Part shown: positions 1-8,465 of the stretch, in pieces | Position numbering within the stretch: the stretch's first letter is position 1 | How the letters are laid out: every line of letters begins with the position of its first letter | From: Pseudomonas borbori | Lineage (GTDB): Bacteria; Pseudomonadota; Gammaproteobacteria; Pseudomonadales; Pseudomonadaceae | NCBI RefSeq assembly: GCF_900115555.1 | Contig: NZ_FOWX01000006.1 | Span: 124,001-188,000, forward strand | DNA: 64,000 nt | Direction: 5' to 3' | Position numbers and translations under genes: made by a program | Notes under the pieces: generated by a model | Told to the model about the DNA's origin: nothing | Seen by the model: the letters and a program-made list of their open reading frames with translations, nothing else | The model's database searches: none

Positions 1-671
1 TCACCGCACTGACCGTGCAGGACACGGTCAATGTCACCGACTTCCGCGTACTCGACCGCGACTGGGTGCTGGCCCAGGCCAATGCGGTGATCGCCGATCT
101 GCCGATCGCCGCGGTCAAACTGGGCATGCTCGGCTCGGTGGAAATGGTCGAGACCGTGTTGCAGATCATGCAGCAGTTGCCGGGCATTGCCCTGGTCTGC
201 GACCCGGTCCTGCGCGCCGGCGGCGGTGGCGCCCTGGGCAAGGATGAAGTCGGCTACGCCATGCGCGAACGCCTGTTTGCCGTCGCCACCATCGCCACGC
301 CGAACCTGCCGGAAGCGCGCATCCTCGCCGAACTGCCGGACGGCACCGCCGATGAATGCGCGGAGAAGCTGCTGCCCTATGTCCGGCACCTGCTGATCAC
401 CGGCGGCCACGGCGACGAGCAGCAGGTGCACAACCGCCTGTATTGCCGCGACGGCAGCCGTCACACCTTCACCTGCCAGCGCCTGCCGGGCAGCTACCAC
501 GGCTCCGGTTGCACCCTGGCCAGCGCCCTGGCCGGCCGCCTGGCCCTCGGCCAGGAGCTGGTCAGCGCCGTGCAGTTCGCCCTCGAGTACACCTGGCGCA
601 CCCTGCGCGACGCCGAGCAACCCGGCCACGGCCAGTACATTCCGCGCCGCCTACCGCTGGATACTTATTAA
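1..671 (+). CDS. thiD: Hydroxymethylpyrimidine/phosphomethylpyrimidine kinase (5' part missing)
   Basis: Phosphorylates HMP and HMP-phosphate to HMP-pyrophosphate for thiamine synthesis in the cytoplasm. The reading frame is open from the window edge (first full codon at base 3) and begins inside the TALTVQDT motif near the N terminus of ThiD, so roughly the first 40 residues lie upstream. Visible ribokinase-fold features are VCDPVLRAGGGG, the segment ATPNLPEA and the C-terminal anion-hole region GSGCTLASALAG. It ends with TAA 27 bases before thiE, so the two are probably co-transcribed. The internal GTG at 15 is not a start, because the homology runs past it. Confidence 0.95.
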   Translation, partial: TALTVQDTVNVTDFRVLDRDWVLAQANAVIADLPIAAVKLGMLGSVEMVETVLQIMQQLPGIALVCDPVLRAGGGGALGKDEVGYAMRERLFAVATIATPNLPEARILAELPDGTADECAEKLLPYVRHLLITGGHGDEQQVHNRLYCRDGSRHTFTCQRLPGSYHGSGCTLASALAGRLALGQELVSAVQFALEYTWRTLRDAEQPGHGQYIPRRLPLDTY

Positions 672-698
672 TAGAAAGCAGCTGATGGAGCGCTTCCG

Positions 699-1328
699 AT
701 GAAACTGCGTGGCCTGTATGCCATCACCGACAGCCAGCTGCTGGCTGGCGGCAAGCTGTTGCCCTACGCCGAAGCGGCGCTCAAAGGTGGCGCCAGCCTA
801 TTGCAGTACCGCGACAAGTCCAGCGACGAGGCGCGCCGCCTGCGCCAGGCCGAAGCCCTGCGCGAGCTGTGCAATCGCTACGGCGCCGGGCTGATCATCA
901 ACGACGACGCCGAACTGGCCGCGCGCCTCGGCGTCGGCCTGCACCTGGGTCAGAGCGACGGTTCGCTGTCCGCCGCCCGCGCCCTGCTCGGCCGCCAGGC
1001 GATCATCGGCGGCACCTGCCACGCCCAGCTCGAGCTGGCCGAGGCCGCCACCAAGGAAGGCGTCAGCTATGTCGCCTTCGGCCGCTTCTTCGACTCCCAC
1101 ACCAAGCCCGGCGCCCCCGGCGCCACGCTCGAGCTGCTGGATCAGGCGAAGCGTCGCATCAACCTGCCGATCGTCGCCATCGGCGGCGTGACCCTGGACA
1201 ATGCCGCCCTGCTGATTGCCCGTGGCGCCAGCATGGTGGCGGTGATCCACGCCCTGTTCGGCGCCGACTCGGCCGCCGAAGTCGAACGCCGCGCCCGCGC
1301 CTTCAGCGCCCTGTTCGCCACGAATTAA
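699..1328 (+). CDS. thiE: Thiamine-phosphate synthase
   Basis: Joins HMP-pyrophosphate to the thiazole phosphate to make thiamine phosphate, the step after ThiD. The 209 residues form a single TIM-barrel domain of normal length. Visible family motifs are LLQYRDKSS (substrate phosphate site), [28 protein letters not shown], the [16 protein letters not shown] loop and the late barrel strand IVAIGGV. The start at 699 follows the AGCTGATGGAGCG stretch, giving a usable ribosome site. It lies between thiD and hemL on the same strand with short gaps, the usual Pseudomonas arrangement. Confidence 0.96.
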   Translation: MKLRGLYAITDSQLLAGGKLLPYAEAALKGGASLLQYRDKSSDEARRLRQAEALRELCNRYGAGLIINDDAELAARLGVGLHLGQSDGSLSAARALLGRQAIIGGTCHAQLELAEAATKEGVSYVAFGRFFDSHTKPGAPGATLELLDQAKRRINLPIVAIGGVTLDNAALLIARGASMVAVIHALFGADSAAEVERRARAFSALFATN

Positions 1329-1378
1329 CCGATTTGCCGGGTGATCCGTCTCACCCCGATTACTTGAGAGGCCCTGCC

Positions 1379-2668
1379 ATGTCCCGTTCCGAAATTCTCT
1401 TCGCCCACGCCCAGAAGCACATCCCCGGCGGCGTCAACTCGCCGGTGCGCGCCTTCAAGAGCGTCGGCGGCACGCCGCTGTTCTTCAAGCACGCGGCCGG
1501 CGCCTATGTCACCGACGAGGACGACAAACGCTACGTGGATTACGTCGGTTCCTGGGGCCCGATGATTCTCGGCCACAGCCACCCGGACGTGCTCGATGCG
1601 GTGCGCCGCCAGTTGGAACACGGCCTGTCCTACGGCGCACCAACCGCCATGGAAACCGAGATGGCCGACCTGGTCTGCGCCCTGGTGCCGTCCATGGACA
1701 TGGTGCGCATGGTCAGCTCCGGCACCGAAGCGACCATGAGCGCGATCCGTCTGGCGCGTGGCTTCACCGGCCGCGACAACATCATCAAGTTCGAAGGTTG
1801 CTACCACGGGCATTCCGACAGTTTGCTGGTCAAGGCCGGCTCCGGCCTGCTGACCCAGGGCGTACCGAGTTCGGCCGGGGTGCCGGCGGACTTCGCCAAG
1901 CACACCCTGACCCTGCCGTTCAACGACCTGGATGCGGTCGCGCAGATGCTCGGCGAAGTCGGCGACAGCGTCGCCTGCATCATCGTCGAGCCGGTGGCCG
2001 GCAACATGAACTGCGTGCCGCCGGCGCCGGGCTTTCTCCAGGGCCTGCGCGAACAGTGCGACCAGCATGGCGTGGTGCTGATCTTCGACGAAGTGATGAC
2101 CGGTTTCCGCGTCGCCCTCGGCGGGGCCCAGGCGCATTACGGCGTGACCCCGGACCTGACCACCTTCGGCAAGATCATCGGCGGCGGCATGCCGGTCGGC
2201 TGCTTCGGCGGCAAGCGCGCGATCATGTCCTGCATCGCCCCGCTCGGCCCGGTCTACCAGGCCGGCACCCTGTCCGGCAACCCGCTGGCCATGGCCGCCG
2301 GCCTGACCACCCTGAAGCTGATCAGCCGCCCCGGCTTCCATGCCGAGCTGAGCGACTACACCGCCTGCATGCTGCAGGGCCTGCAGGATCGCGCCGATGC
2401 CGCCGGCATCCCCTTCGTCACCACCCAGGCCGGCGGCATGTTCGGCCTGTACTTCAGCGGCGCAGATGACATCGTCACCTTCGATGACGTGATGGCCAGC
2501 GATGCCGAACGCTTCAAGCGCTTCTTCCACCTGATGCTGGACGGCGGCGTCTACCTGGCCCCTAGCGCCTTCGAAGCCGGCTTCACCTCCATCGCCCACG
2601 GCCAGGCGGAACTGGCGATCACCCTGGACGCCGCCGAACGCGCCTTCGCCGAGCTGAAAAAAAGCTGA
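1379..2668 (+). CDS. hemL: Glutamate-1-semialdehyde 2,1-aminomutase
   Basis: PLP enzyme that converts glutamate-1-semialdehyde to 5-aminolevulinate in the C5 route to haem. The 429 residues match the family length. The PLP-binding lysine sits in [13 protein letters not shown]; other class-III aminotransferase signatures are [28 protein letters not shown] and [11 protein letters not shown]. The ATG at 1379 follows GAGAGGCCCTGCC, and the protein starts [18 protein letters not shown] as in homologues; the same frame stays open far upstream, but that extension overlaps thiE and is not coding. Its TGA overlaps the ATG of the next gene (TGATG). Confidence 0.97.
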   Translation: MSRSEILFAHAQKHIPGGVNSPVRAFKSVGGTPLFFKHAAGAYVTDEDDKRYVDYVGSWGPMILGHSHPDVLDAVRRQLEHGLSYGAPTAMETEMADLVCALVPSMDMVRMVSSGTEATMSAIRLARGFTGRDNIIKFEGCYHGHSDSLLVKAGSGLLTQGVPSSAGVPADFAKHTLTLPFNDLDAVAQMLGEVGDSVACIIVEPVAGNMNCVPPAPGFLQGLREQCDQHGVVLIFDEVMTGFRVALGGAQAHYGVTPDLTTFGKIIGGGMPVGCFGGKRAIMSCIAPLGPVYQAGTLSGNPLAMAAGLTTLKLISRPGFHAELSDYTACMLQGLQDRADAAGIPFVTTQAGGMFGLYFSGADDIVTFDDVMASDAERFKRFFHLMLDGGVYLAPSAFEAGFTSIAHGQAELAITLDAAERAFAELKKS

Positions 2669-3324
2669 TGCAGTACGGCACCGCCCTGACCGGCGGCATC
2701 CTGGCGCTGGCCTGCCTGGCCTGCGCCGTCGCCATCGGCAAGGCGCGCAAGCGCTACGGCGAGGCCGATCAGCCGGCGCTGTTCTGCGCCCTGCTCGGCT
2801 TTCTCCTGGCGGCCGCGGCTGCCTGCGCCGGAGTCATGGGGCATGCCGGCGACCCGGACTGGCAGGCCGCCCACCTGTGGCTGAGCCAGGCCAGCAGCTT
2901 CCTCGGTCTGCCGCTGCTTGGCGCGACCGCGCTGGCCATGGGCCGCGGCTGGGCCTGGAGCCGGCCGAACTGGGGCCGCGTGGTGCTGGGGCTGTGCGCC
3001 TTCTTCGAGCTGTTCCGGCAGATGAACCTGCTGGATGACTACCGCCTGCTGCTCAACCTGGCGAGCCTGCTGCTGATCGTCTATGCCGGCGCCATCCAGT
3101 GGCCGCGACGCACGCCGGCAGGCGTCGCAATGGCGGCTGCCGGCCTGTTCTTGCTGGCCGACCTGGCTGTCGGCGGCGACGGTTTTATCGGCCCGCTGCG
3201 CCGCATCGACCTGCTGCAGACCCTGTTGACCCCGGCCTACCCGCTGCTGGCCTGGCTGCTACTGAGCCTGCCGGGCAGTGCCACGGTTTGCGCCAAGCGA
3301 GAAAACCCCGTAAAGACTTTGTAA
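2668..3324 (+). CDS. Multipass inner-membrane protein of unknown function
   Basis: Unrecognised 218-residue protein, very hydrophobic, with about six or seven predicted membrane segments (for example near residues 7-23, 38-58, 75-92, 105-118, 129-145, 150-170 and 190-205). No catalytic motif is visible. Its ATG overlaps the hemL stop codon, so it is translationally coupled to hemL and probably belongs to the thiD-thiE-hemL unit. The same neighbour follows hemL in other Pseudomonas, which argues for a real conserved gene. The short basic tail KRENPVKTL probably faces the cytoplasm. Nothing in the sequence links it directly to haem synthesis. Confidence 0.8.
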   Translation: MQYGTALTGGILALACLACAVAIGKARKRYGEADQPALFCALLGFLLAAAAACAGVMGHAGDPDWQAAHLWLSQASSFLGLPLLGATALAMGRGWAWSRPNWGRVVLGLCAFFELFRQMNLLDDYRLLLNLASLLLIVYAGAIQWPRRTPAGVAMAAAGLFLLADLAVGGDGFIGPLRRIDLLQTLLTPAYPLLAWLLLSLPGSATVCAKRENPVKTL

Positions 3325-3348
3325 GAACGCCCCCGCTTATTTCATAAT
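3319..3348 (+). promoter_or_regulatory. Candidate sigma-70 promoter for the Sel1-like gene
   Basis: TTGTAA (3319-3324) and CATAAT (3343-3348) are separated by 18 bases, a fair match to the sigma-70 consensus. It lies about 70 bases before the Sel1-repeat gene and overlaps the end of the preceding membrane-protein gene. Called by eye only. Confidence 0.4.
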
Positions 3349-3416
3349 GCCAACGCCGACGCACCTTGTCGGCCGGGCACTAGGCCCGTACGGCTTCCTG
3401 AGGCACACGGATTTCC

Positions 3417-3965
3417 ATGACTTGCACCGGCCGCACCCTATCGCTGGGCTGCCTGCTGCTTCTTCTGCCGCTGTTGGCGTTCGCAGGCGGCAACACCCTG
3501 CTGGTCCCCGCAACCGGCAGTTGCTCGCTGAACACCTCGACCGAAGACCTGCCCGATGCGCTGGCCGCCTGCCAGCAAGCGGCGCACAACGGCGACCCGC
3601 AAGCCGAATACGAGCTGGGCGAATTCTATTACGACGGCAAGCGCGCGCCGCGCGACCTGGCGCAAGCACTCAACTGGTTCGAACAGGCCTCGCTGCAGGG
3701 CCACGCCCAGGCGCAATACCGCCTGGGCATGATGTTCTTCCGCGGCGAAGGCGTACCGGCGAACAACGTGCAGGCGTTTATCGTGCTGAAGATGGCGGCG
3801 GTGAATGGCTCAGATGAAGCCATGGACAGCGCCGACCTGGTTTCCGAGCGCATGCAGCGCGAGGAACTGGAAATCGCCAGCCAGGTACTTGGCGAAATAT
3901 TCCGCAACTACCTGCTCGAACTGCAGGCCGCCGACAGCCAATCGCCGTTCGCCCCGCTGCCGTAG
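3417..3965 (+). CDS. Exported Sel1-repeat (TPR-like) protein
   Basis: 182 residues. An N-terminal signal peptide is visible (hydrophobic stretch LSLGCLLLLLPLLAFA, cleavage probably after AFA), so the mature protein is periplasmic or surface-exposed. Sel1-like repeats follow around residues 45-135, with the typical A..G...AQY.LG..Y..G pattern (DPQAEYELGEFYYDGK, then HAQAQYRLGMMFFRGEG). Such alpha-solenoid repeats usually scaffold protein-protein contacts; no enzyme motif is present. The partner is unknown. It sits alone between hemL's operon and the opposite-strand DUF1820 gene, with its own likely promoter. Confidence 0.85.
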   Translation: MTCTGRTLSLGCLLLLLPLLAFAGGNTLLVPATGSCSLNTSTEDLPDALAACQQAAHNGDPQAEYELGEFYYDGKRAPRDLAQALNWFEQASLQGHAQAQYRLGMMFFRGEGVPANNVQAFIVLKMAAVNGSDEAMDSADLVSERMQREELEIASQVLGEIFRNYLLELQAADSQSPFAPLP

Positions 3966-3989
3966 CTGCGGCTGCCGGGGGCAGCAGCT

Positions 3990-4032
3990 ATAAGCGGCAA
4001 GCCATAAGCGGCAAGCAGAAGCGAGTTCGCTT
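3990..4032. repeat. Short tandem repeat plus small inverted repeat
   Basis: ATAAGCGGCAAGC occurs twice with a 14-base period (3990-4002 and 4004-4016), followed directly by AAGCGA-GT-TCGCTT (4019-4032). It lies between two convergent genes. Similar AAGC-rich intergenic repeats are common in Pseudomonas; the palindromic part could help end transcription, but there is no T tract. Confidence 0.55.
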
Positions 4033-4049
4033 GCAGCTTGGCGCTCGCC

Positions 4050-4373
4050 CTACTTATCCGGCATCGGCATGGGAAACGGCATGACGTTGCCGCCACCCTT
4101 GGCTTCGCTGATCTTCGGCGTACCCAGGCGCTCGACTTCGTCGATGCGAATGATCGCGTGCATGGGCAGGAAGCTGCGCACCACGCCGTCGAACTGAGCC
4201 TTGAGCTTCTCTTCGCTGGGATCGACCACCACCTGGGTGCGCTCGCCGAAGACGAACTCCTCCACCTCCAGAAAGCCCCACAGATCGCTCTGAAAGATCT
4301 GCTTGGCGTACATTTCGTACACCTGGCCCTGGTTGAGAAAAATCACCTTATAGATGGGTTCGCGCTTGCTCAT
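4050..4373 (-). CDS. DUF1820 family protein
   Basis: Small soluble protein of 107 residues, starting MSKREPIYKVIFLNQGQVYE and matching the conserved gammaproteobacterial family DUF1820. It has a compact beta-rich N-terminal half (VEEFVFGERTQVVVDPSEEKLKAQF, quoted in two parts: VEEFVFGE and TQVVVDPSEEKL), then AIIRIDEVERLGTPKI and a proline/methionine-rich tail ending PMPDK. No signal peptide or membrane segment is seen, so it is probably cytoplasmic. Its function is unknown; homologues usually sit beside miaB in Pseudomonas, as here, where it is divergent from miaB across a 132-base gap. Confidence 0.85.
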   Translation of the reverse strand: MSKREPIYKVIFLNQGQVYEMYAKQIFQSDLWGFLEVEEFVFGERTQVVVDPSEEKLKAQFDGVVRSFLPMHAIIRIDEVERLGTPKISEAKGGGNVMPFPMPMPDK

Positions 4374-4466
4374 GGCTGGGAGCCTGGACTGAAGGGGAAA
4401 TTAGAGGGCGCAAATCATAGCACAGCCACCGGGCAGGCAATGCTAGGAAGCCAGCCGTTCGGCCAC

Positions 4467-4472
4467 TATAAT
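4467..4472 (+). promoter_or_regulatory. Likely -10 element of the miaB promoter
   Basis: A perfect TATAAT lies 34 bases before the miaB ATG, in the divergent region between the DUF1820 gene and miaB. No convincing -35 box was seen 16-18 bases upstream (TAGGAA is the nearest candidate). Confidence 0.45.
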
Positions 4473-4505
4473 GCGCGGTCCTTCGAGTCACCCTTTTGAG
4501 CGCGC

Positions 4506-5837
4506 ATGACCAAGAAGCTTTATATCGAAACCCACGGCTGCCAGATGAACGAGTACGACAGCTCGCGCATGGTCGACCTGCTGGGCGAACATCAAGCCCT
4601 GGAAGTAACCGAACGCGCCGAAGATGCCGACGTGATCCTGCTCAATACCTGCTCGATTCGCGAAAGGGCCCAGGACAAGGTGTTCTCCCAGCTGGGTCGC
4701 TGGCGCGAGTTGAAGCTGGCCAACCCGGAGCTGGTGATCGGCGTCGGCGGCTGCGTGGCCAGCCAGGAAGGCGCGGCGATCCGCGACCGCGCGCCCTATG
4801 TCGACGTGGTCTTCGGCCCGCAGACCTTGCACCGTCTGCCGGAAATGATCGACGCCGTGCGTAGCACCAAGCTGCCGCAGGTGGACATTTCCTTCCCCGA
4901 GATCGAGAAATTCGACCGCCTGCCCGAACCACGGGTCGACGGCCCCAGCGCCTATGTTTCGGTGATGGAAGGCTGCAGCAAGTACTGCACCTTCTGCGTG
5001 GTGCCCTACACCCGCGGCGAGGAAGTCAGCCGACCACTGGCCGATGTGCTGAGCGAAGTGCTGCACCTGGCCGAAAACGGCGTGCGCGAAGTCACCCTGC
5101 TCGGCCAGAACGTCAACGGCTACCGTGGCGAAACCGCAGAGGGTCAGCTCGCCGATTTCGCCGAGTTGCTCTATGCAGTGGCGGCGATCGACGGCATCGA
5201 CCGCATCCGCTACACCACCAGCCACCCGCTGGAGTTCTCCGACGCGCTGATCCAGGCCCATGCCGAGATCCCCGAGCTGGTCAAATACCTGCACCTGCCG
5301 GTGCAGTCGGGCTCCGATCGCATCCTCGCGGCGATGAAGCGGGGCCACACCGCACTCGAGTACAAGTCGCGCATCCGCAAGCTGCGCGCCGCGGTGCCGG
5401 ACATCCTGATCAGCACCGACTTCATCATCGGCTTCCCTGGCGAAACCGAGAAAGACTTCGAGCAGACCATGAAACTGATCGAGGAGGTCGGCTTCGACTT
5501 CTCCTACTCCTTCGTCTATAGCGCGCGCCCCGGCACCCCGGCGGCGGACCTGGCCGACGACACCCCGGAGGAGCTGAAAAAGCAGCGCCTGGCGATCCTG
5601 CAGCAGCGCATCAGCCAGCAAGGCGCGGAAAACAGCCGGCGCATGGTCGGCACGCTGCAGCGCATCCTGGTCAGCGATTACTCGAAGAAGGACCCCGGCA
5701 TGCTCCAGGGCCGCACCGAGAGCAACCGGGTGGTCAACTTCCGCAGCGACAACCCGCGCCTGATCGGCCAGTTCGTCGACGTGCATATCGACGACGCCCT
5801 GCCCAACTCGCTACGCGGCAGCCTGCTCGACGAATGA
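4506..5837 (+). CDS. miaB: tRNA-2-methylthio-N6-dimethylallyladenosine synthase
   Basis: Radical-SAM methylthiotransferase that adds the ms2 group to i6A37 of tRNAs reading UNN codons. The 443 residues have the normal three-domain plan. The N-terminal UPF0004 domain carries cluster-binding cysteines in [19 protein letters not shown] and GGCVAS. The radical-SAM core (about residues 140-370) has the CxxxCxxC motif [10 protein letters not shown]-terminal TRAM RNA-binding domain covers about residues 378-443. The ATG at 4506 starts [12 protein letters not shown] as in homologues. Downstream phoH, ybeY, corC and lnt follow on the same strand, the classical ybeZYX-lnt neighbourhood. Confidence 0.98.
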   Translation: MTKKLYIETHGCQMNEYDSSRMVDLLGEHQALEVTERAEDADVILLNTCSIRERAQDKVFSQLGRWRELKLANPELVIGVGGCVASQEGAAIRDRAPYVDVVFGPQTLHRLPEMIDAVRSTKLPQVDISFPEIEKFDRLPEPRVDGPSAYVSVMEGCSKYCTFCVVPYTRGEEVSRPLADVLSEVLHLAENGVREVTLLGQNVNGYRGETAEGQLADFAELLYAVAAIDGIDRIRYTTSHPLEFSDALIQAHAEIPELVKYLHLPVQSGSDRILAAMKRGHTALEYKSRIRKLRAAVPDILISTDFIIGFPGETEKDFEQTMKLIEEVGFDFSYSFVYSARPGTPAADLADDTPEELKKQRLAILQQRISQQGAENSRRMVGTLQRILVSDYSKKDPGMLQGRTESNRVVNFRSDNPRLIGQFVDVHIDDALPNSLRGSLLDE

Positions 5838-5840
5838 ACG

Positions 5841-5862
5841 GCCCCGCCACACACGGCGGGGC
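5841..5862 (+). terminator. GC-rich hairpin after miaB
   Basis: GCCCCGCC-ACACAC-GGCGGGGC forms a perfect 8-bp stem three bases after the miaB stop. There is no T tract, so it may act as an attenuator or mRNA-stabilising structure rather than a strong intrinsic terminator. Confidence 0.4.
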
Positions 5863-5996
5863 AGCGCCCATTCCAGGCGCAACCCGAACCCACAGCAAGC
5901 GATGCTAAAGTCGCAGCAGCCCGAGCTTTCCCGCGCGCACCGCTAGCGGTATTCTTCATTTCACTACCCCAGCCGACTGGCGGCCACCAAACGACC

Positions 5997-7001
5997 TTGA
6001 ACGCACCCATAGAACCTCATCGCTTTATCCTCGAGCCCTTTGAAGCTCGCCGCTTTGCCAGTCTCTGCGGGCAATTCGACGAACATTTGCGCCTGATCGA
6101 GGCGCGCCTGGCCATCGAGATCCGCAACCGCGGCAACCAGTTCGAGCTGATCGGCGCGCCGGAGCAGACCAACTCCGCCGAACAACTGCTGCGCCGCCTC
6201 TACCGCGAAACCAAGAGCACGGAGCTGTCACCGGACATGGTGCACCTGTTCCTGCAGGAGTCCGGCATCGAGGAATTGGCCAACCCCGGTGCCGAGAGCA
6301 GCATCGCCCTGCGCACCCGCAAGGGCATGATTCGTCCGCGCGGGGTCAACCAGCAGCGCTACGTCAAAGCCATTCTCGAGCACGACATCAACTTCGGCGT
6401 CGGCCCGGCCGGCACCGGCAAGACCTACCTGGCGGTGGCCTGCGCGGTGGACGCCCTGGAACGCGAGCAGATCCGGCGCATCCTGCTGGTGCGTCCGGCA
6501 GTGGAGGCGGGTGAGAAGCTCGGCTTCCTGCCCGGCGACCTGGCGCAGAAGATCGACCCCTACCTGCGCCCGCTGTACGACGCGCTCTACGAGATGCTCG
6601 GTTTCGAACAGGTGGCCAAGCTGATCGAGAAACAGGTGATCGAGGTTGCGCCGCTGGCCTACATGCGCGGCCGCACCCTGAACAACAGCTTCATCATCCT
6701 CGACGAGAGCCAGAACACCACCCTCGAGCAGATGAAGATGTTCCTCACCCGCATCGGCTTCGGCTCCACCGCGGTGATCACCGGCGACATCACCCAGGTC
6801 GATCTGCCGCGCGGCACCAAGAGCGGCCTGACCCATGTGATCGACGTGCTGCGCGACGTGCCGGGCATCAGCTTCACCCACTTCAAGCCCAAGGACGTGG
6901 TGCGTCACCCCCTGGTCCAGCGCATCGTCGAGGCCTATGAGCGTTACGACAACCGGGTTCACGGCAAGCTGATCGACGAGCAGGACAACGGCAATGCTTG
7001 A
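5997..7001 (+). CDS. phoH: PhoH-like ATPase (YbeZ)
   Basis: Cytoplasmic PhoH-family P-loop ATPase, 334 residues, thought to work with the endoribonuclease YbeY in rRNA processing and ribosome quality control. Walker A is [11 protein letters not shown] (about residue 135) and Walker B is FIILDESQN (about residue 235). The sensor region [16 protein letters not shown] is typical of PhoH. The N-terminal 100 residues contain the small RNA-binding-like domain of YbeZ. The best start is the TTG at 5997, which gives [10 protein letters not shown] as in Pseudomonas homologues; no good ATG lies nearby. The end overlaps ybeY by 8 bases. Confidence 0.95.
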   Translation: MNAPIEPHRFILEPFEARRFASLCGQFDEHLRLIEARLAIEIRNRGNQFELIGAPEQTNSAEQLLRRLYRETKSTELSPDMVHLFLQESGIEELANPGAESSIALRTRKGMIRPRGVNQQRYVKAILEHDINFGVGPAGTGKTYLAVACAVDALEREQIRRILLVRPAVEAGEKLGFLPGDLAQKIDPYLRPLYDALYEMLGFEQVAKLIEKQVIEVAPLAYMRGRTLNNSFIILDESQNTTLEQMKMFLTRIGFGSTAVITGDITQVDLPRGTKSGLTHVIDVLRDVPGISFTHFKPKDVVRHPLVQRIVEAYERYDNRVHGKLIDEQDNGNA

Positions 7002-7452
7002 ACTGGACCTGCAGGTCGCCAGCCAGGCTGCCGACTTACCCAGCGAGGCGCAGTTTCGCAGCTGGTGCGAAATCGCCCTGCGCCAGCGCACGGCCGATTC
7101 CGAGCTGACCATCCGCCTGGTCGACGAAGCCGAAGCCCGCGAACTCAACCACACCTATCGCCAGCGCGACTACGCCACCAACGTGCTGTCCTTCCCCGCC
7201 GACGTACCCGATGAATTATTGGATATCCCCCTGCTCGGCGACCTGGTGATCTGCGTGCCGGTAGTCGAGCGCGAGGCGCTCGAACAGGAAAAAACCCCGC
7301 AGGCGCATTGGGCGCACCTGGTGATCCATGGCTGCCTGCACCTGCTCGGCTACGACCACATCGACGATGCCGAAGCCGAGGAAATGGAAGCGCTGGAACG
7401 CACACTGCTCGCCGAGCTGGGTCATCCCGACCCCTACGCCGACGACAAATAG
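6994..7452 (+). CDS. ybeY: Endoribonuclease YbeY (rRNA maturation factor)
   Basis: Zinc-dependent single-strand endoribonuclease needed for 16S rRNA 3'-end maturation and 70S quality control. The 152 residues match the family size. The metal-binding motif [11 protein letters not shown] (three histidines) is intact near residue 113, and the NVLSFP motif near residue 66 is also present. It starts 8 bases inside phoH, implying coupled translation, and is followed 40 bases later by corC. The frame and the [10 protein letters not shown] start agree with family members. Confidence 0.96.
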   Translation: MLELDLQVASQAADLPSEAQFRSWCEIALRQRTADSELTIRLVDEAEARELNHTYRQRDYATNVLSFPADVPDELLDIPLLGDLVICVPVVEREALEQEKTPQAHWAHLVIHGCLHLLGYDHIDDAEAEEMEALERTLLAELGHPDPYADDK

Positions 7453-7491
7453 CAAATAATTGCCCATCAGCAAGGATCCCGAGTAACCCCC

Positions 7492-8331
7492 ATGAGCGAA
7501 GACCGATCGAGCAACGAGCCGAAGTCCTGGTTGAACAAACTGACCCAGGCTTTTGCTCACGAGCCGAAAAACCGCCAGGAACTGCTGGAAGTACTGCGCG
7601 AAGCGCACCAGAACAAGCTGCTCGACAGCGAAGCGCTGGCCATTGTCGAAGGCGCCATCCAGGTCGCCGACCTGCAGGTGCGTGACATCATGGTGCCGCG
7701 CTCGCAGATGATCAGCATCAAGGCCAACCAGACGCCCAGGGAGTTTTTGCCCTCGATCATCGAAGCCGCCCACTCGCGCTATCCGGTGGTGGGCGAGAGC
7801 CTGGATGACGTGATCGGCATCCTCCTGGCCAAGGATCTGCTGCCGCTGGTACTGCTGGATCAGCAGCCGAACTTCAACATCAAGGATGTGCTGCGTCCGG
7901 CGACCTTCGTCCCCGAGTCCAAGCGCCTCAACGTACTGCTGCGCGAGTTCCGCGCCAACCACAACCACATGGCCGTGGTGATCGACGAATACGGCGGAGT
8001 GGCCGGCCTGGTGACCATCGAAGACGTGCTCGAGCAGATCGTCGGCGACATCGAGGACGAACACGATGTCGAGGAAGACAGCTACGTCAAACCGCTGCCC
8101 AGCGGCGACTTCCTGGTCAAGGCACTGACCCCGATCGACAGCTTCAACGAGTCGTTCGACACCGAATTTTCCGATGACGAGTTCGACACCGTCGGCGGCC
8201 TGGTGATGAGCGCCTTCGGCCACCTGCCCAAGCGCAACGAGGTGACCGAGATCGGCGAGTTCCGCTTCCGCGTACTCAACGCCGACAGCCGGCGCATCCA
8301 CCTGCTGCGCCTGACCCCGCTGGTGCGCTGA
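7492..8331 (+). CDS. corC: CorC/YbeX-type CBS-domain protein
   Basis: 279-residue cytoplasmic protein with two CBS domains (about residues 65-190) and a C-terminal CorC_HlyC transporter-associated domain (about 205-279). Key segments are VRDIMVPRSQM at the start of CBS1 and VIDEYGGVAGLVTIEDVLEQ in CBS2. Unlike full-length HlyC/CorC proteins it lacks the N-terminal membrane DUF21 domain, which is typical of YbeX. The family has been linked to magnesium/cobalt efflux and, more recently, to ribosome function; the biochemical role is not settled. It lies between ybeY and lnt in the conserved ybeZYX-lnt order. Confidence 0.93.
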   Translation: MSEDRSSNEPKSWLNKLTQAFAHEPKNRQELLEVLREAHQNKLLDSEALAIVEGAIQVADLQVRDIMVPRSQMISIKANQTPREFLPSIIEAAHSRYPVVGESLDDVIGILLAKDLLPLVLLDQQPNFNIKDVLRPATFVPESKRLNVLLREFRANHNHMAVVIDEYGGVAGLVTIEDVLEQIVGDIEDEHDVEEDSYVKPLPSGDFLVKALTPIDSFNESFDTEFSDDEFDTVGGLVMSAFGHLPKRNEVTEIGEFRFRVLNADSRRIHLLRLTPLVR

Positions 8332-8465
8332 AGCGCCAGCGCTGCCTTGGCAGGGATGGGTTAGTCGCGCAGCGGCGTGCCCCATCAATGCCCCCCGCCA
8401 CACCTTCCCCCCTCCCGCATTCCGCTCTACCCTTGCGCCACCCCCAATCCAAGGATCTGCATGCA

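Noticed and set aside
869..1378. In-frame N-terminal extension of hemL
   Set aside because: It overlaps thiE in another frame and reads as Arg/Pro-rich shadow sequence; HemL homology begins at 1379.
4488..5786. Long minus-strand open frame opposite miaB
   Set aside because: High GC keeps antisense frames open; the composition is His/Gln/Val-rich without family motifs, and miaB itself is clear.
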